Shown: positions 36,729 to 45,044, counted from the stretch's first letter. The stretch: DNA of 64,000 nucleotides from Nitrospira sp. (GCA_018242685.1 JAFEBM010000019.1:40125-104124); one strand, 5' to 3'. Numbers and translations: made by a program. Notes: generated from the sequence alone by a model not told the origin.

Positions 36729-37516
36729 TGACGATCCTTGATTTCCAGCAGCTCAAACGAGAGCGGAAGAAACTCGCCGTCGTGACAGCCTATGACGCGC
36801 TGTTCGCACGTATTGTTGAGCAAGCGGGAATCCGGGTGATTCTGGTCGGAGATTCGTTGGGCATGGTCGTACAGGGGAAACCCAATACACTCACGGTCAC
36901 GATGGACGACATGCTGTATCACACCAAGCTGGTCGCCGGCGGGGTGCAGCGAGCGCTGGTCATCGCGGATATGCCGTTTATGTCCTATCAGACCAGCACA
37001 GAGGAGGCCCTGCGCAATGCGGGCAGATTGCTGCAAACAGGCGCCGCTGCGGTGAAGCTGGAGGGGGGAGCCGTGATGGCAGATCGAATCAAAGCCATGA
37101 CGAGTGTCGGCATTCCTGTCATGGGTCACCTAGGTATGACCCCGCAATCGGTCTATGCATTGGGCGGATACAAGGTTCAAGGAAAAGCCGACGATCAAGC
37201 CGCCAAGTTGCTCCAGGATGCGAAGGCTATTGAAGCTGCCGGAGCCTTCGCGCTGGTATTGGAAGCCATACCTGCTGATTTAGCCAAGAAGATCACTCAA
37301 ACCCTTTCAATCTCCACGATCGGGATTGGGGCGGGACCTCACTGTGACGGTCAAGTACTCGTGCTCTATGACCTCCTTGGACTCTTTGATGCGTTCATGC
37401 CGAAATTCGTGAAGACGTATGCTCACCTCAAAGCCGACAGTCTCCAAGCGCTGAGTCGTTATAAAGAAGAAGTCGAACAGGGGAAGTTCCCGTCGGATTC
37501 GGAAAGCTATCACTAG
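36728..37516 (+). CDS. panB: 3-methyl-2-oxobutanoate hydroxymethyltransferase
   Basis: First step of pantothenate synthesis; it uses 5,10-methylene-tetrahydrofolate, the FolD product, which fits its operon neighbours. Features: TAYDALFARIVEQAG, ILVGDSLGMVVQG, VKLEGGAVMADRIKAM, PVMGHLGMTPQSV and IGIGAGPHCDGQVLV. About 262 residues. Starts at ATG 36728 overlapping the metF stop (TGATG); an upstream TTG at 36725 is also in frame. Confidence 0.95.
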   Translation: MTILDFQQLKRERKKLAVVTAYDALFARIVEQAGIRVILVGDSLGMVVQGKPNTLTVTMDDMLYHTKLVAGGVQRALVIADMPFMSYQTSTEEALRNAGRLLQTGAAAVKLEGGAVMADRIKAMTSVGIPVMGHLGMTPQSVYALGGYKVQGKADDQAAKLLQDAKAIEAAGAFALVLEAIPADLAKKITQTLSISTIGIGAGPHCDGQVLVLYDLLGLFDAFMPKFVKTYAHLKADSLQALSRYKEEVEQGKFPSDSESYH

Positions 37517-37685
37517 TGTAGCGTGAGACCGCTCATACCGCCCCTCCGGTTCTTTCGCACCCAAGCATTTCACATTTCCATGCGATAGTGAGGATCTACC
37601 TCCTGTTCGAAAGGAGGGGAGACAGGGCTGAGTCCGTTTGATAGAGTCCGGCATCCCGACTTACAGTGATAAGCGGATAGGCACG

Positions 37686-38462
37686 ATGGAATGGATTGAC
37701 TGGTTGCTGAGCCCAGGGTCCCGGCAGTTCGTCTTCGACCATGACCTCTTCATTCCTCTTTTGTTCACGGCGAGAGTGATCTTCGTCACAGCGCTTGAAT
37801 GGATGATTCCGGCGAGAAAGGTTCCCTATCGATCTATATTCTTCATGGACATCGTTGGGGCCACGCTGGTCGGGTACCTGCTGCTCCCTGTCGCCTTGTC
37901 TGTGAGCGAACGGATCGTGATCCGGCCGCGGTTGCTCGAATTCATCTTGGCCCTTCCGACTGCGGCGGCGTTTGCCCTGTACTATGTGATTGGAGACTTC
38001 GGCGCCTACTGGGTGCATCGGTTTCTGCATCTGAGACTGTTTTGGCGCATCCATAAGTGGCACCATTCTCCGACGCACATGTATTGGCTGGCCGGATACC
38101 GGGCTTCGCTTCTACAACAGGTATTGTTCAACCTGCCCTGGATGATAGCGTTTTCTGTTTTTGGCCGTGCTCCATGGTGGATGTATTGGGCGGTGTTGAC
38201 TTCGCACATGCTCTTGAATGACTGGATGCACATGAACGTCGCCTGGCGATCGAATTGGCTGGAATGGATCGTTGTGACGCCGCGGTATCACCATATTCAT
38301 CACAGTGAGAACTCGGCGCATGCCAATGCGAATTTCGGGGTGACGTTCTCGATTTGGGACCGACTGTTCGGGACCTATGTCGATCCGGATGGACTCAAGA
38401 CACCAATGACATTCGGGATCGGTGAGCAGGTTCCCTTGGCGCGTCTGGTCGCAGGGGTTTGA
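37686..38462 (+). CDS. Sterol desaturase / fatty acid hydroxylase family protein (copy 2)
   Basis: About 258 residues, integral membrane. Histidine boxes HRFLH (H-x3-H), HKWHH followed by SPTHMYWLAG, HMNVAW and YHHIHH, same order as copy 1 at 17.9 kb. The final ANFGVTFSIWDRLFGTYVDP differs from copy 1 at only a few positions. The substrate is unknown. ATG 37686 is chosen because the first 16 codons of the longer frame do not look like the family. Converges with apaH. Confidence 0.84.
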   Translation: MEWIDWLLSPGSRQFVFDHDLFIPLLFTARVIFVTALEWMIPARKVPYRSIFFMDIVGATLVGYLLLPVALSVSERIVIRPRLLEFILALPTAAAFALYYVIGDFGAYWVHRFLHLRLFWRIHKWHHSPTHMYWLAGYRASLLQQVLFNLPWMIAFSVFGRAPWWMYWAVLTSHMLLNDWMHMNVAWRSNWLEWIVVTPRYHHIHHSENSAHANANFGVTFSIWDRLFGTYVDPDGLKTPMTFGIGEQVPLARLVAGV

Positions 38463-38474
38463 GCTGAGTCTGCG

Positions 38475-39281
38475 TTAAGGCCGCGCCAACCCGTCCACTT
38501 GAAATACCATCCGATCTTCCAATCGCACCGCCGTCAGTTGCCGTCCCCACACACAGCCGCTATCGATGGCAAGCAGATTGGGCTCCATGTGTAGGCCGAG
38601 TGCTGCCCAATGGCCGGTAATGATGGTCGTATCCGCACTGCGGCGAGCGGGGAGACGGAACCAAGGGAAATAGCCTGGCGGTGTCGCTTCCGGCGGACCG
38701 GAAAAGCTCGAGGTGTCGCCGGTCGGTGTACAGGTGCGAAGTCGAGTTAGTACACGCGCAACCGTGACCAACCGTAAGATGCCGGTCAGGTTGGGGCTCC
38801 ATGTAACCGCCGGTTCATGGAAGAGTGATCGCATGAACGATTGGAAGCCGTTACCGCGCAGGGCGGTCTCGACCTCGCCGGCCAATTGAGCGGCATCTTG
38901 CGTGGTCCATTGAGGGAGTAGCCCCGCATGGATCATGAAGAATAACCCCTCGCGCTGGTGCAGGGGTTGGTGGCGGAGCCAGTCGATCAAGTCCGGCCGA
39001 TCGTCGGCTTTCAATACGTCGCCGATCGTATCTTTAGGCCGAAGCGCCACCACCCCTTCCGAGACTGCAAGAAGAAAGAGGTCGTGGTTGCCAAGCACGA
39101 CACGTGCGGATCGTCCGAGCGAACGGATGTAGCGAAGCACCGCGAGGGAATCGGGCCCGCGGTTGACGAGATCGCCAACGAACCAAAGCCGGTCGCAGCT
39201 CGGATCAAATTGGATATGATCGAGAAGACGTTGCAAGGCATCGTGGCACCCCTGCACATCGCCGATCGCATATGTCGCCAT
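38475..39281 (-). CDS. apaH: Symmetrical bis(5'-nucleosyl)-tetraphosphatase
   Basis: Hydrolyses Ap4A to two ADP. Calcineurin-type metal-binding motifs appear in order: YAIGDVQGCHDAL, FVGDLVNRGPDSLAVL and VLGNHDLFLLAV, with ITGHWAALG near residue 225. About 268 residues from ATG 39281 (an in-frame ATG lies at 39296). Small families of the same fold exist, but the match across all motifs supports ApaH. Confidence 0.92.
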   Translation of the reverse strand: MATYAIGDVQGCHDALQRLLDHIQFDPSCDRLWFVGDLVNRGPDSLAVLRYIRSLGRSARVVLGNHDLFLLAVSEGVVALRPKDTIGDVLKADDRPDLIDWLRHQPLHQREGLFFMIHAGLLPQWTTQDAAQLAGEVETALRGNGFQSFMRSLFHEPAVTWSPNLTGILRLVTVARVLTRLRTCTPTGDTSSFSGPPEATPPGYFPWFRLPARRSADTTIITGHWAALGLHMEPNLLAIDSGCVWGRQLTAVRLEDRMVFQVDGLARP

Positions 39282-39300
39282 AAAAAGAAATGTCAACGAT

Positions 39301-39368
39301 CACTGGTCATTCGTCACTCAAAAAAAGAGAATAGGCTGATGTTTCTCTGCAATGATGGATGACCAGTG
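39301..39368. repeat. Inverted repeat between apaH and queF
   Basis: CACTGGTCAT at 39301-39310 and ATGACCAGTG at 39359-39368 are perfect inverse copies of 10 bases; related words (GTCATTCGTCACT, GACCAATGACG) extend the likeness. It lies in the 100-base gap between two minus-strand genes. Confidence 0.5.
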
Positions 39369-39381
39369 ACCAATGACGGGA

Positions 39382-39783
39382 TTAAGGATACCGAGCCTCA
39401 ATCTTGCTTGAAAGCCCGCCGCGCGCGGTAAAGGTGCCGGTGACCTTCGCCCATACGGGACGGCAGGTTTTGACGATATCGTGGAGGATTCTGTTGACGG
39501 CATTTTCATAGAAGATGCCGAGATTACGGTAGGCATGGATGTACATTTTAAGCGCTTTCAGCTCAAGACATTCTTTGTCAGGCATGTAGTGCAGTGTAAT
39601 GGTTCCAAAGTCCGGCAAGTTGGTTTTGGGACAAATCGCTGTGTACTCGGGGATCTCAATCGTAATTTCATATCCCTTATATTGATTCGGGAAGGTCTCG
39701 ATATCGGGTAGCGGGGCGCTGATTCCGCTCTTCGCATGCCGCTCGTTGTACCCCAATTTCGTGGTCTTTCGCTTATCCCTCAT
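39382..39783 (-). CDS. queF: NADPH-dependent 7-cyano-7-deazaguanine reductase
   Basis: Reduces preQ0 to preQ1 in queuosine synthesis. The single-domain (type I) form, 133 residues from ATG 39783 (ATG 39825 and 39810 are in frame upstream). The catalytic Cys is in AICPKTNLPDFG, the substrate/cofactor segment is ECLELKALKMYIHAYRNLGI, followed by FYENAVNRI. Some extra upstream codons overlap the next gene. Other queuosine genes are not in this window. Confidence 0.92.
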   Translation of the reverse strand: MRDKRKTTKLGYNERHAKSGISAPLPDIETFPNQYKGYEITIEIPEYTAICPKTNLPDFGTITLHYMPDKECLELKALKMYIHAYRNLGIFYENAVNRILHDIVKTCRPVWAKVTGTFTARGGLSSKIEARYP

Positions 39784-39806
39784 TTCCCCTCGCTCCGCTG
39801 GCCTAC

Positions 39807-40091
39807 TCATACTTGTTTCATCCATTCAGTCTGGCCGATTTTCTCCAGTTCTATATAAAGCGAGACCCATGGACATTTCATTTCGGGGTAGACTTCGCAG
39901 AGCCCGCCTTTGCGAACTCCTCCGCAAGGACCGTGTGCCATGAATTTCGGACACTCGGCCTTGGCTGAATCGTCAGGAATCGGCGGGCGTTTATGAACTC
40001 CGCCGACATGGACACCGGCATCATCTTCACCCGGGATGAGAACGCGTAACGGCATGATGTGCAGTGTAAACGGAATGCGGGAGATCGGCAA
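39807..40091 (-). CDS. Stand-alone MTHFR C-terminal (MetV-like) domain protein
   Basis: 94 residues. The C-terminal half carries CPKFMAHGPCGGVRKGGLCE followed by PEMKCPW, matching the zinc-binding C-terminal domain of MetVF-type methylenetetrahydrofolate reductases (family name: methylene-tetrahydrofolate reductase C-terminal). In acetogens a separate MetV subunit partners MetF. The likely partner here is MetF at 35.8 kb, 3 kb away, but this is inferred. The first 45 residues are less conserved. Convergent layout with the OFOR region is broken by 400 bases of spacer. Confidence 0.72.
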   Translation of the reverse strand: MPISRIPFTLHIMPLRVLIPGEDDAGVHVGGVHKRPPIPDDSAKAECPKFMAHGPCGGVRKGGLCEVYPEMKCPWVSLYIELEKIGQTEWMKQV

Positions 40092-40339
40092 TGTCTAAAC
40101 GTGAAGTGTTAAAAAGTTTGGAGACAGTTACTCTTTACGGTTTTCTCGTTCCGGCAGTTTGGGGCGAATGGCCTATCTCGTCAGCTGAAACTAGGCCTTC
40201 TTTTGGATACCTTGGGCCCTCTTAGAAGTTGCTTTGATTTTCATGGCGTTATACTATCCAAAGGGTATCGTCGAGAATTCATGACAAAATTCATGGACGG
40301 GGAGTGTAACGACAGGGACGAGAAAAGGTTGAGCAAAGA

Positions 40340-40369
40340 TTGACAGTCTTTTTTCAGCTTTGCTAGGAT
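40340..40369 (+). promoter_or_regulatory. Candidate promoter of the oxidoreductase operon
   Basis: TTGACA at 40340-40345 and TAGGAT at 40364-40369, spacing 18, about 140 bases before the first gene at 40509. A second possible -10 (TATACT at 40250-40255) lies upstream. The 416-base gap 40092-40508 holds no gene I can support, only these signals, a CCTCAAGT direct repeat near 40413-40430, and the hairpin at 40468. Confidence 0.5.
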
Positions 40370-40467
40370 GCCCAGAACTCGGTGAGTATTAAGTAGTGGT
40401 CTGATTGTCAAATCCTCAAGTCCTCAAGTTTTCTTCGATGCATGTGGAGTAGTGTGAAGAATTATGA

Positions 40468-40485
40468 GCAACGGCCGACCGTTGC
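40468..40485 (+). promoter_or_regulatory. Perfect inverted repeat in the oxidoreductase leader
   Basis: GCAACGG-CCGA-CCGTTGC, stem 7 and loop 4, placed about 24 bases before the start at 40509 and just upstream of the ribosome site GGGAGG (near 40498). It could be an RNA hairpin controlling translation or an operator for a dimeric regulator. Confidence 0.45.
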
Positions 40486-40508
40486 CAACGATATAAGGGA
40501 GGTGCCTG

Positions 40509-41411
40509 ATGAGTCTTGATTATGTCAAGTTTTCCAATGGATTTGAGAAGTTTATGCCAAAGGAATATCGGGACATGGTGGAACATGGTCCTTTCGGAAA
40601 GAAGGTCACTGTTTCACAAATGGGAAGTTTCAAGGAAGTGTTGGAAGAACATCCCATGTGCGCCGGCTGTGCGATGACGCTCTTCATTCGGCTGGCCATG
40701 ATTGCGTTTCCCAATCCCGAAGACACGATTACTGTCGGAACGGCTGGTTGCGGTCGTCTGGCTATCTCTCAGGCGGCGATACCCTTTGTCTACGGCAACT
40801 ATGGAGACCAAAACGGAGTGGCGAGCGGATTGTCTCGTGGCCTTCGTCTTCGATTCGGCGACAAGCCGAAGGACGTGGTCGTGATGGCGGGTGACGGCGG
40901 TACGGCGGACATCGGCTTTCAGCAAGTACTCCACTCCTGGTTCCGCAAAGAGCGGTTCACGACGATCATGTTGGACAACGAAGTTTACGGGAATACCGGC
41001 GGCCAGGAGAGCGGCATGACCAACCGCGGCGCCGTGCTGAAAATGGCTCCCCTCGGCAAGAAGTTTGAGAAGATGGATATGTTGCAGATGGCGAAGGTCG
41101 CAGGTTGCGCCTATGTGGCGACCGTGGTGCCGAATAATCCGCGACGTGTAGAAAGCGTCATTAAGAAGGCTGTGTTGATTGCGCGCGAAGTCGGATCGAC
41201 CTACATTCAGGCCTACACGTCCTGCAACATCGAATACGCCATTCCAACCGACAAGGTCATGGAAGACGCCAAGACGGTCGAGAATGATCGGTATCAGTTT
41301 ACGGAATACGTCAGCGAAGAAGCGAAGCAATACCTCACTGAGCGTTACGGCTACAAAGAATTCCTTGCCAAGCCGGCTGCTCCTGCCGCCGCAATTCCCG
41401 GCAAAGCTTAG
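40509..41411 (+). CDS. porB: 2-oxoacid:ferredoxin oxidoreductase, beta (TPP-binding) subunit
   Basis: 300 residues. The N-terminal part has HPMCAGCAMTLFIRLAMIAF and TAGCGRLA, cysteine-containing segments of OFOR beta subunits, and the TPP/Mg motif MAGDGGTADIGFQ with NEVYGNTGGQESG. It resembles the pyruvate and 2-oxoglutarate five-subunit enzymes of Hydrogenobacter-type rTCA organisms. Whether the substrate is pyruvate or 2-oxoglutarate cannot be told from sequence alone; by its distance from a second copy outside the window I cannot decide. First gene of the operon. Confidence 0.85.
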   Translation: MSLDYVKFSNGFEKFMPKEYRDMVEHGPFGKKVTVSQMGSFKEVLEEHPMCAGCAMTLFIRLAMIAFPNPEDTITVGTAGCGRLAISQAAIPFVYGNYGDQNGVASGLSRGLRLRFGDKPKDVVVMAGDGGTADIGFQQVLHSWFRKERFTTIMLDNEVYGNTGGQESGMTNRGAVLKMAPLGKKFEKMDMLQMAKVAGCAYVATVVPNNPRRVESVIKKAVLIAREVGSTYIQAYTSCNIEYAIPTDKVMEDAKTVENDRYQFTEYVSEEAKQYLTERYGYKEFLAKPAAPAAAIPGKA

Positions 41412-41432
41412 GCGTTCACGAGGAGGTCTATT

Positions 41433-42149
41433 ATGGCAAAGAGATTCAATATTCGGATGGCAGGCGTCGGGGGCCAGGGTGTTGTCACCGGCTCGCATAT
41501 TCTCAGTACCGCCGTGATCAATGCCGGCGGTGAAAGCACCATTGTGCCGTTCTACGGGTCGGAAAAGCGAATGGCGCCGGTTGAAAGCTATGTCCGTGTT
41601 TCGGATGAGCCTATCTACGAAATTGGTGAAATCACGTTTCCGCACATCATCATCATCTTTCATCCACAGGTCATTACACACGGCAAGTCCTATACGATGC
41701 CGTTCTATTTCGGCTTGAAAGAAGATGGAATTGCGTTGATCAACAACGACGGGCCGATGAATCTTCACAGAGATCAGGCGGCTGAGCTTCAGAAGCTTCG
41801 AGCGAAGCTCTATTATTTTCCAGCGACGAAGATTTCATTGGAAGTGGCAGGCATGGACCTCGCCACCAACATGGCGCTGATGGGCTGTATCGGCGCGATT
41901 ACAGGTCTGACGAGTATGGCGGGATTGGATCAGGCCGTGAAGGATCGGTTTCTAGGAAAAGGCTTTGTCGTGTCCGGTGGTACGGCTGCGCTCGACAGCG
42001 TTGTCGAGCGGAAGTTCAAGAAGAAACAGGAATTGATCGAAAAGAATGTCGCCGTCATGCGGGCCGGATGGAACTATGCCGTCGACCACGGTTGGGCCGC
42101 GGCCGATGTCAAGCGCGTTGAAGAGCCGGTGGCGGTTGCCACTGCATAA
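41433..42149 (+). CDS. porG: 2-oxoacid:ferredoxin oxidoreductase, gamma subunit
   Basis: 238 residues. Starts MAKRFNIRMAGVGGQGVVTG, the GGQG motif of gamma domains that contact coenzyme A in OFORs, and has MAPVESYVRVSDEPI and the ending repeats typical of the family. It follows the beta subunit after 21 bases with GAGGAGG ribosome site. Confidence 0.88.
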   Translation: MAKRFNIRMAGVGGQGVVTGSHILSTAVINAGGESTIVPFYGSEKRMAPVESYVRVSDEPIYEIGEITFPHIIIIFHPQVITHGKSYTMPFYFGLKEDGIALINNDGPMNLHRDQAAELQKLRAKLYYFPATKISLEVAGMDLATNMALMGCIGAITGLTSMAGLDQAVKDRFLGKGFVVSGGTAALDSVVERKFKKKQELIEKNVAVMRAGWNYAVDHGWAAADVKRVEEPVAVATA

Positions 42150-42158
42150 AGGAGTACC

Positions 42159-42482
42159 ATGTACCTTGTAGCCGATATTAACGTCGAGATCTGTGCGGCG
42201 AAGAGCTGCAAGCTCTGCACGCAATATTGCCCGGAGGCCAATACTATTCAGTACAGCGAGGAATTGGGCAAGGATAAAGGATTCAAATACGGGTCGGCCT
42301 ACGTAGCGGTGGACCGCTGCAAAGGATGTGCTCAATGCGTGTGGGTTTGCGACAACATGGCAAAGAACTATGCGATCAAAATGATCATGATCGACCAGCT
42401 GCCCAAGGCAGCACTGACTGAGAATATCACCTACGGCGAAAAGAGCACGACGGCTGTTTTGGCCAGTCCGGTCGTCGGATAA
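42159..42482 (+). CDS. porD: 2-oxoacid:ferredoxin oxidoreductase, delta (ferredoxin-like) subunit
   Basis: 107 residues with two four-Cys iron-sulphur motifs: C-x4-C-x2-C-x3-C at EICAAKSCKLCTQYCP and C-x2-C-x2-C-x3-C at CKGCAQCVWVC. These would hold two [4Fe-4S] clusters relaying electrons between TPP and ferredoxin. A C-terminal tail of about 30 residues has no cysteine. Lies 9 bases after the gamma gene. Confidence 0.85.
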   Translation: MYLVADINVEICAAKSCKLCTQYCPEANTIQYSEELGKDKGFKYGSAYVAVDRCKGCAQCVWVCDNMAKNYAIKMIMIDQLPKAALTENITYGEKSTTAVLASPVVG

Positions 42483-42504
42483 GACCTGAGGAAAGGGGAA
42501 GGGC

Positions 42505-43269
42505 GTGGCAACAACACAGGATACAAGAGAGCGCATCATCGTACCGGGCCCCGCGGGCTTCCATCCTCCGTCGGCCGCGCAGTTGGGGGTATCGCTGCCG
42601 GATCCAGGGGAGGGATTATTTTACGGATTGCTCGAACCGAACGAGGAAGTGGTGATTGAAGAGATGGCTCGTAAAATGCTGACGAGCCCGAACGCGACTC
42701 TCTTCCCAGGACCGCTATTGCTCTGGGCCTGGAATGATCATGCAGTGGAAAAAGCGAAGGCAACGTTGGAAATCGCCGCCCAGATACCGGAAGTCATGAT
42801 CATTCCGATGCCGGACTATCGCCCGAAGTATCCAAAGATCGACCCTGAAGAAGTCATCAACCCCAATCACCCCAATCTCACAATCTGGGGCAATAAGATC
42901 GAAGCCTGTATCTTCATCGGTGTACATTGTCATTATGCGAATCTGACCCTCAAGATGATCCGGGCGGGAACGAATTGCTGCACGATGGCGATTTGTGCCG
43001 AGCAGGGTCATGAAGACGCCATGCTCACCATTCGCGACTCAGACACGGCCAAGTTGAAACGTGTTGCTCAGATCTTCAAGCGGGTACGCGAAGAAATGGG
43101 GATCAAACTGCCGGAGAACGGCGAGAACGTGCGTTTTACCGGGACGCAGTCCAAGGTGCATGATGGGAAGACCCACACCAATCCGATGACGTTTGCACCA
43201 ACCCCAGGAGGGACAGGAAGTGCGGCGATCTTCGGTCATTCAGCAGAGCAGATGAAACGAGAAGGGTAG
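42505..43269 (+). CDS. 2-oxoacid:ferredoxin oxidoreductase, fifth subunit of unknown function
   Basis: 254 residues, GTG start. The size fits the 'E' subunit seen with five-subunit POR/OGOR in Aquificales. No catalytic motif is known to me; visible are LEPNEEVVIEEMARKMLTSP, LWAWNDHAVEKAKATLEIAA, RPKYPKIDPEEVINPNHPNL and a Cys pair region AGTNCCTMAICAEQGHEDAM. Located within the same operon between delta and alpha genes, which is the main evidence for its role. Could be an assembly or regulatory factor. Confidence 0.7.
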   Translation: MATTQDTRERIIVPGPAGFHPPSAAQLGVSLPDPGEGLFYGLLEPNEEVVIEEMARKMLTSPNATLFPGPLLLWAWNDHAVEKAKATLEIAAQIPEVMIIPMPDYRPKYPKIDPEEVINPNHPNLTIWGNKIEACIFIGVHCHYANLTLKMIRAGTNCCTMAICAEQGHEDAMLTIRDSDTAKLKRVAQIFKRVREEMGIKLPENGENVRFTGTQSKVHDGKTHTNPMTFAPTPGGTGSAAIFGHSAEQMKREG

Positions 43270-43307
43270 GTTGAGCGAGCAGCTCACCATCTTATAGAGG
43301 TGCAACT

Positions 43308-44642
43308 ATGAGTGAAACCGAAGTCAAAACCAATCCGCAAGGCGATCCGATCACCAGTGTCGCGGTGCCGAAGTCGGATGGGAAAAAAGATCCCCATGGG
43401 GAAGCCAAAAGACAGCAGGTCGTGACTCCTGAGTACCTGTTCCTCGAAGCGCCGCGGACGAAGGAATTCATCACCGGGAGCGAAGCAGCGAAGGAAGCGG
43501 TTCGCCGCTCGAATGTGGATTTGGCTATCGCCTATCCAATTACTCCGCAGAGCGAGACCATGCAGCTGGTCGGTGTGCTCTACGGAGAAGGCTACGTGAA
43601 AGAGTATTACCGTGGTGAAGAAGAAGTCGGCGTCATGGCGGCCATCGCCGGTGGATCGCGCGCGGGTGTCCGTTGCTATACGGCCACAGCAGGACCTGGT
43701 ACGTTACGTGGTTTGGAGGGTATCGCCTCTTGGCCCGGCCATCGGCTTCCGGTCGTTGCCATGTTTACCTGCCGCGTCGTCAACGCGCCGCTCGCCATTC
43801 AGCCGGACAACATCGAAGTGTCCTACCTGCTCAACTGCGGGATGATCGTGTTCCATGCTGAGAACCAGCAGGACATGTTCGATTTCACGATGGCCGGTTT
43901 CACGATCAGTGAAAAGAACGATGTAACTTTGCCGGTCGGGGTTTGCTGCGATGGGTTCTTCGTCACTCATGCCCGTGGTTATGTGCGCATGCAGGATCGC
44001 GGCATCAAATTGCCGCCGCGTGAAGCCTGGCGTGGTGCGGTCCCTGTGCTTGATGCAGAGAATCCTCCTGCTCGTCTGTCTCGCGATGCGCCGGTTCAGA
44101 AGTCGAACTTTATGGCATACAACATTCACGCCGTGTGGCAACAAGAGGTTTGGGCGGCGGTTGAACGTTCACGCAAGTACATCAACAAGTACATGGGTGG
44201 CTTGCTGACGGCGGAAAACGTGGAAGGGGCGGAGGCCATCATCGTTGCCTCCGGCAGCGCGGCAGCCCAATCGCGCGAAGCGGTGCGTCTTTGCAAGGAT
44301 AAGGGTCTCAATGTTGGATTGATCAAGGTTCGATCGCTCCGTCCATTCCCGACGAAGGAACTACGCGAACTGTGCAAGAACGCGAAGCTGATCGTCGTGC
44401 CGGAATTTAATTACGTCGGCTGGCTGGCCAAGGAAGTGGCGACAGCGATCTATGGGTACTCCAAAGCCAAGATCATCGGCGGCCCACGCGTGTATGGCGG
44501 TCAATCGATGCCGGTGGAGTTGATCCTGGATGAGGTCGAATCCGGTCTGACCGGCAAGAAGTCAACGAACGTTGCAATGTCGCAGGTTATGGGGGGCACC
44601 GTCAGTCACGACGAGGTTGCCCACTTCATGCGCAGCATCTAG
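43308..44642 (+). CDS. porA: 2-oxoacid:ferredoxin oxidoreductase, alpha subunit
   Basis: 444 residues. Features of OFOR alpha: TGSEAAKEAVRRSNVDLAIA, YPITPQSETMQLVGVLYGEG, EEEVGVMAAIAGGSRAGVRC and ATAGPGTLRGLEGIASWPGH. The N-terminal extension of about 40 residues (rich in Lys and Thr) is longer than in many homologues. The C-terminal part holds the domain that binds ferredoxin or the other subunits. The last gene of the operon; a strong terminator follows within 25 bases. Confidence 0.88.
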   Translation: MSETEVKTNPQGDPITSVAVPKSDGKKDPHGEAKRQQVVTPEYLFLEAPRTKEFITGSEAAKEAVRRSNVDLAIAYPITPQSETMQLVGVLYGEGYVKEYYRGEEEVGVMAAIAGGSRAGVRCYTATAGPGTLRGLEGIASWPGHRLPVVAMFTCRVVNAPLAIQPDNIEVSYLLNCGMIVFHAENQQDMFDFTMAGFTISEKNDVTLPVGVCCDGFFVTHARGYVRMQDRGIKLPPREAWRGAVPVLDAENPPARLSRDAPVQKSNFMAYNIHAVWQQEVWAAVERSRKYINKYMGGLLTAENVEGAEAIIVASGSAAAQSREAVRLCKDKGLNVGLIKVRSLRPFPTKELRELCKNAKLIVVPEFNYVGWLAKEVATAIYGYSKAKIIGGPRVYGGQSMPVELILDEVESGLTGKKSTNVAMSQVMGGTVSHDEVAHFMRSI

Positions 44643-44662
44643 CGGCGCATTGCCATTGAAAC

Positions 44663-44698
44663 AAAAGAGCCTGTCCGGGTTTCCGGACAGGCTCTTTT
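44663..44698 (+). terminator. Rho-independent terminator of the oxidoreductase operon
   Basis: Perfect 16-base stem (44663-44678 with 44683-44698) around loop GTTT, GC-rich core (GCCTGTCCGG), A-run on the 5' side and T-rich sequence after it. It is symmetric enough to serve as a bidirectional terminator, and no gene enters from the other side within 100 bases. Confidence 0.92.
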
Positions 44699-44795
44699 GC
44701 TTTTTCTTGTGCCGCGTTATACGTGAGTCGTTACACATTATTCGTCATGAATGGCCTCCTGCGTTTCACGAGTAACGTTTAACGAATGACGCCGG

Positions 44796-45044
44796 TCAAC
44801 CTTGAATCTCGTCCTCCACCATTTCCTCGCTGGACGGCATGCCGTAAGCTACATACTTCGCATAGGACAGATAGATTGCCGCACTATCGGTCATGGCCTT
44901 TGAGCCGGCCGTCAGTCGAACGACCTTGTCGGAGCCTGAGGGTTCTATGTTCTGCAGCATCGCGACATGGTCGTGCAGAAGCCTGATATACCGTTCCACG
45001 GCTGATTCAACTTCTTTATAAGCCTTCAAGATTTCATCCGTCAT
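44796..45044 (-). CDS. Hypothetical protein, 82 residues
   Basis: Helical, acidic protein starting MTDEILKAYKEVESAVERYI, with a possible coiled coil (residues 1-40) and hydrophobic AAIYLSYAKYVAYGM. The minus-strand ribosome site GGAGGA lies 6 bases before the ATG at 45044. I do not recognise a family. It is divergent from the Rsm22-like gene by 38 bases. Confidence 0.65.
   Translation of the reverse strand: MTDEILKAYKEVESAVERYIRLLHDHVAMLQNIEPSGSDKVVRLTAGSKAMTDSAAIYLSYAKYVAYGMPSSEEMVEDEIQG

Noticed and set aside
40614..41768. Long minus-strand frame of 384 residues opposite the oxidoreductase genes
   Set aside because: Shadow of the OFOR beta and gamma genes, whose motifs are unambiguous.
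42505..43269. Calling the fifth oxidoreductase subunit a known enzyme
   Set aside because: No catalytic motif found; only operon context supports its role.
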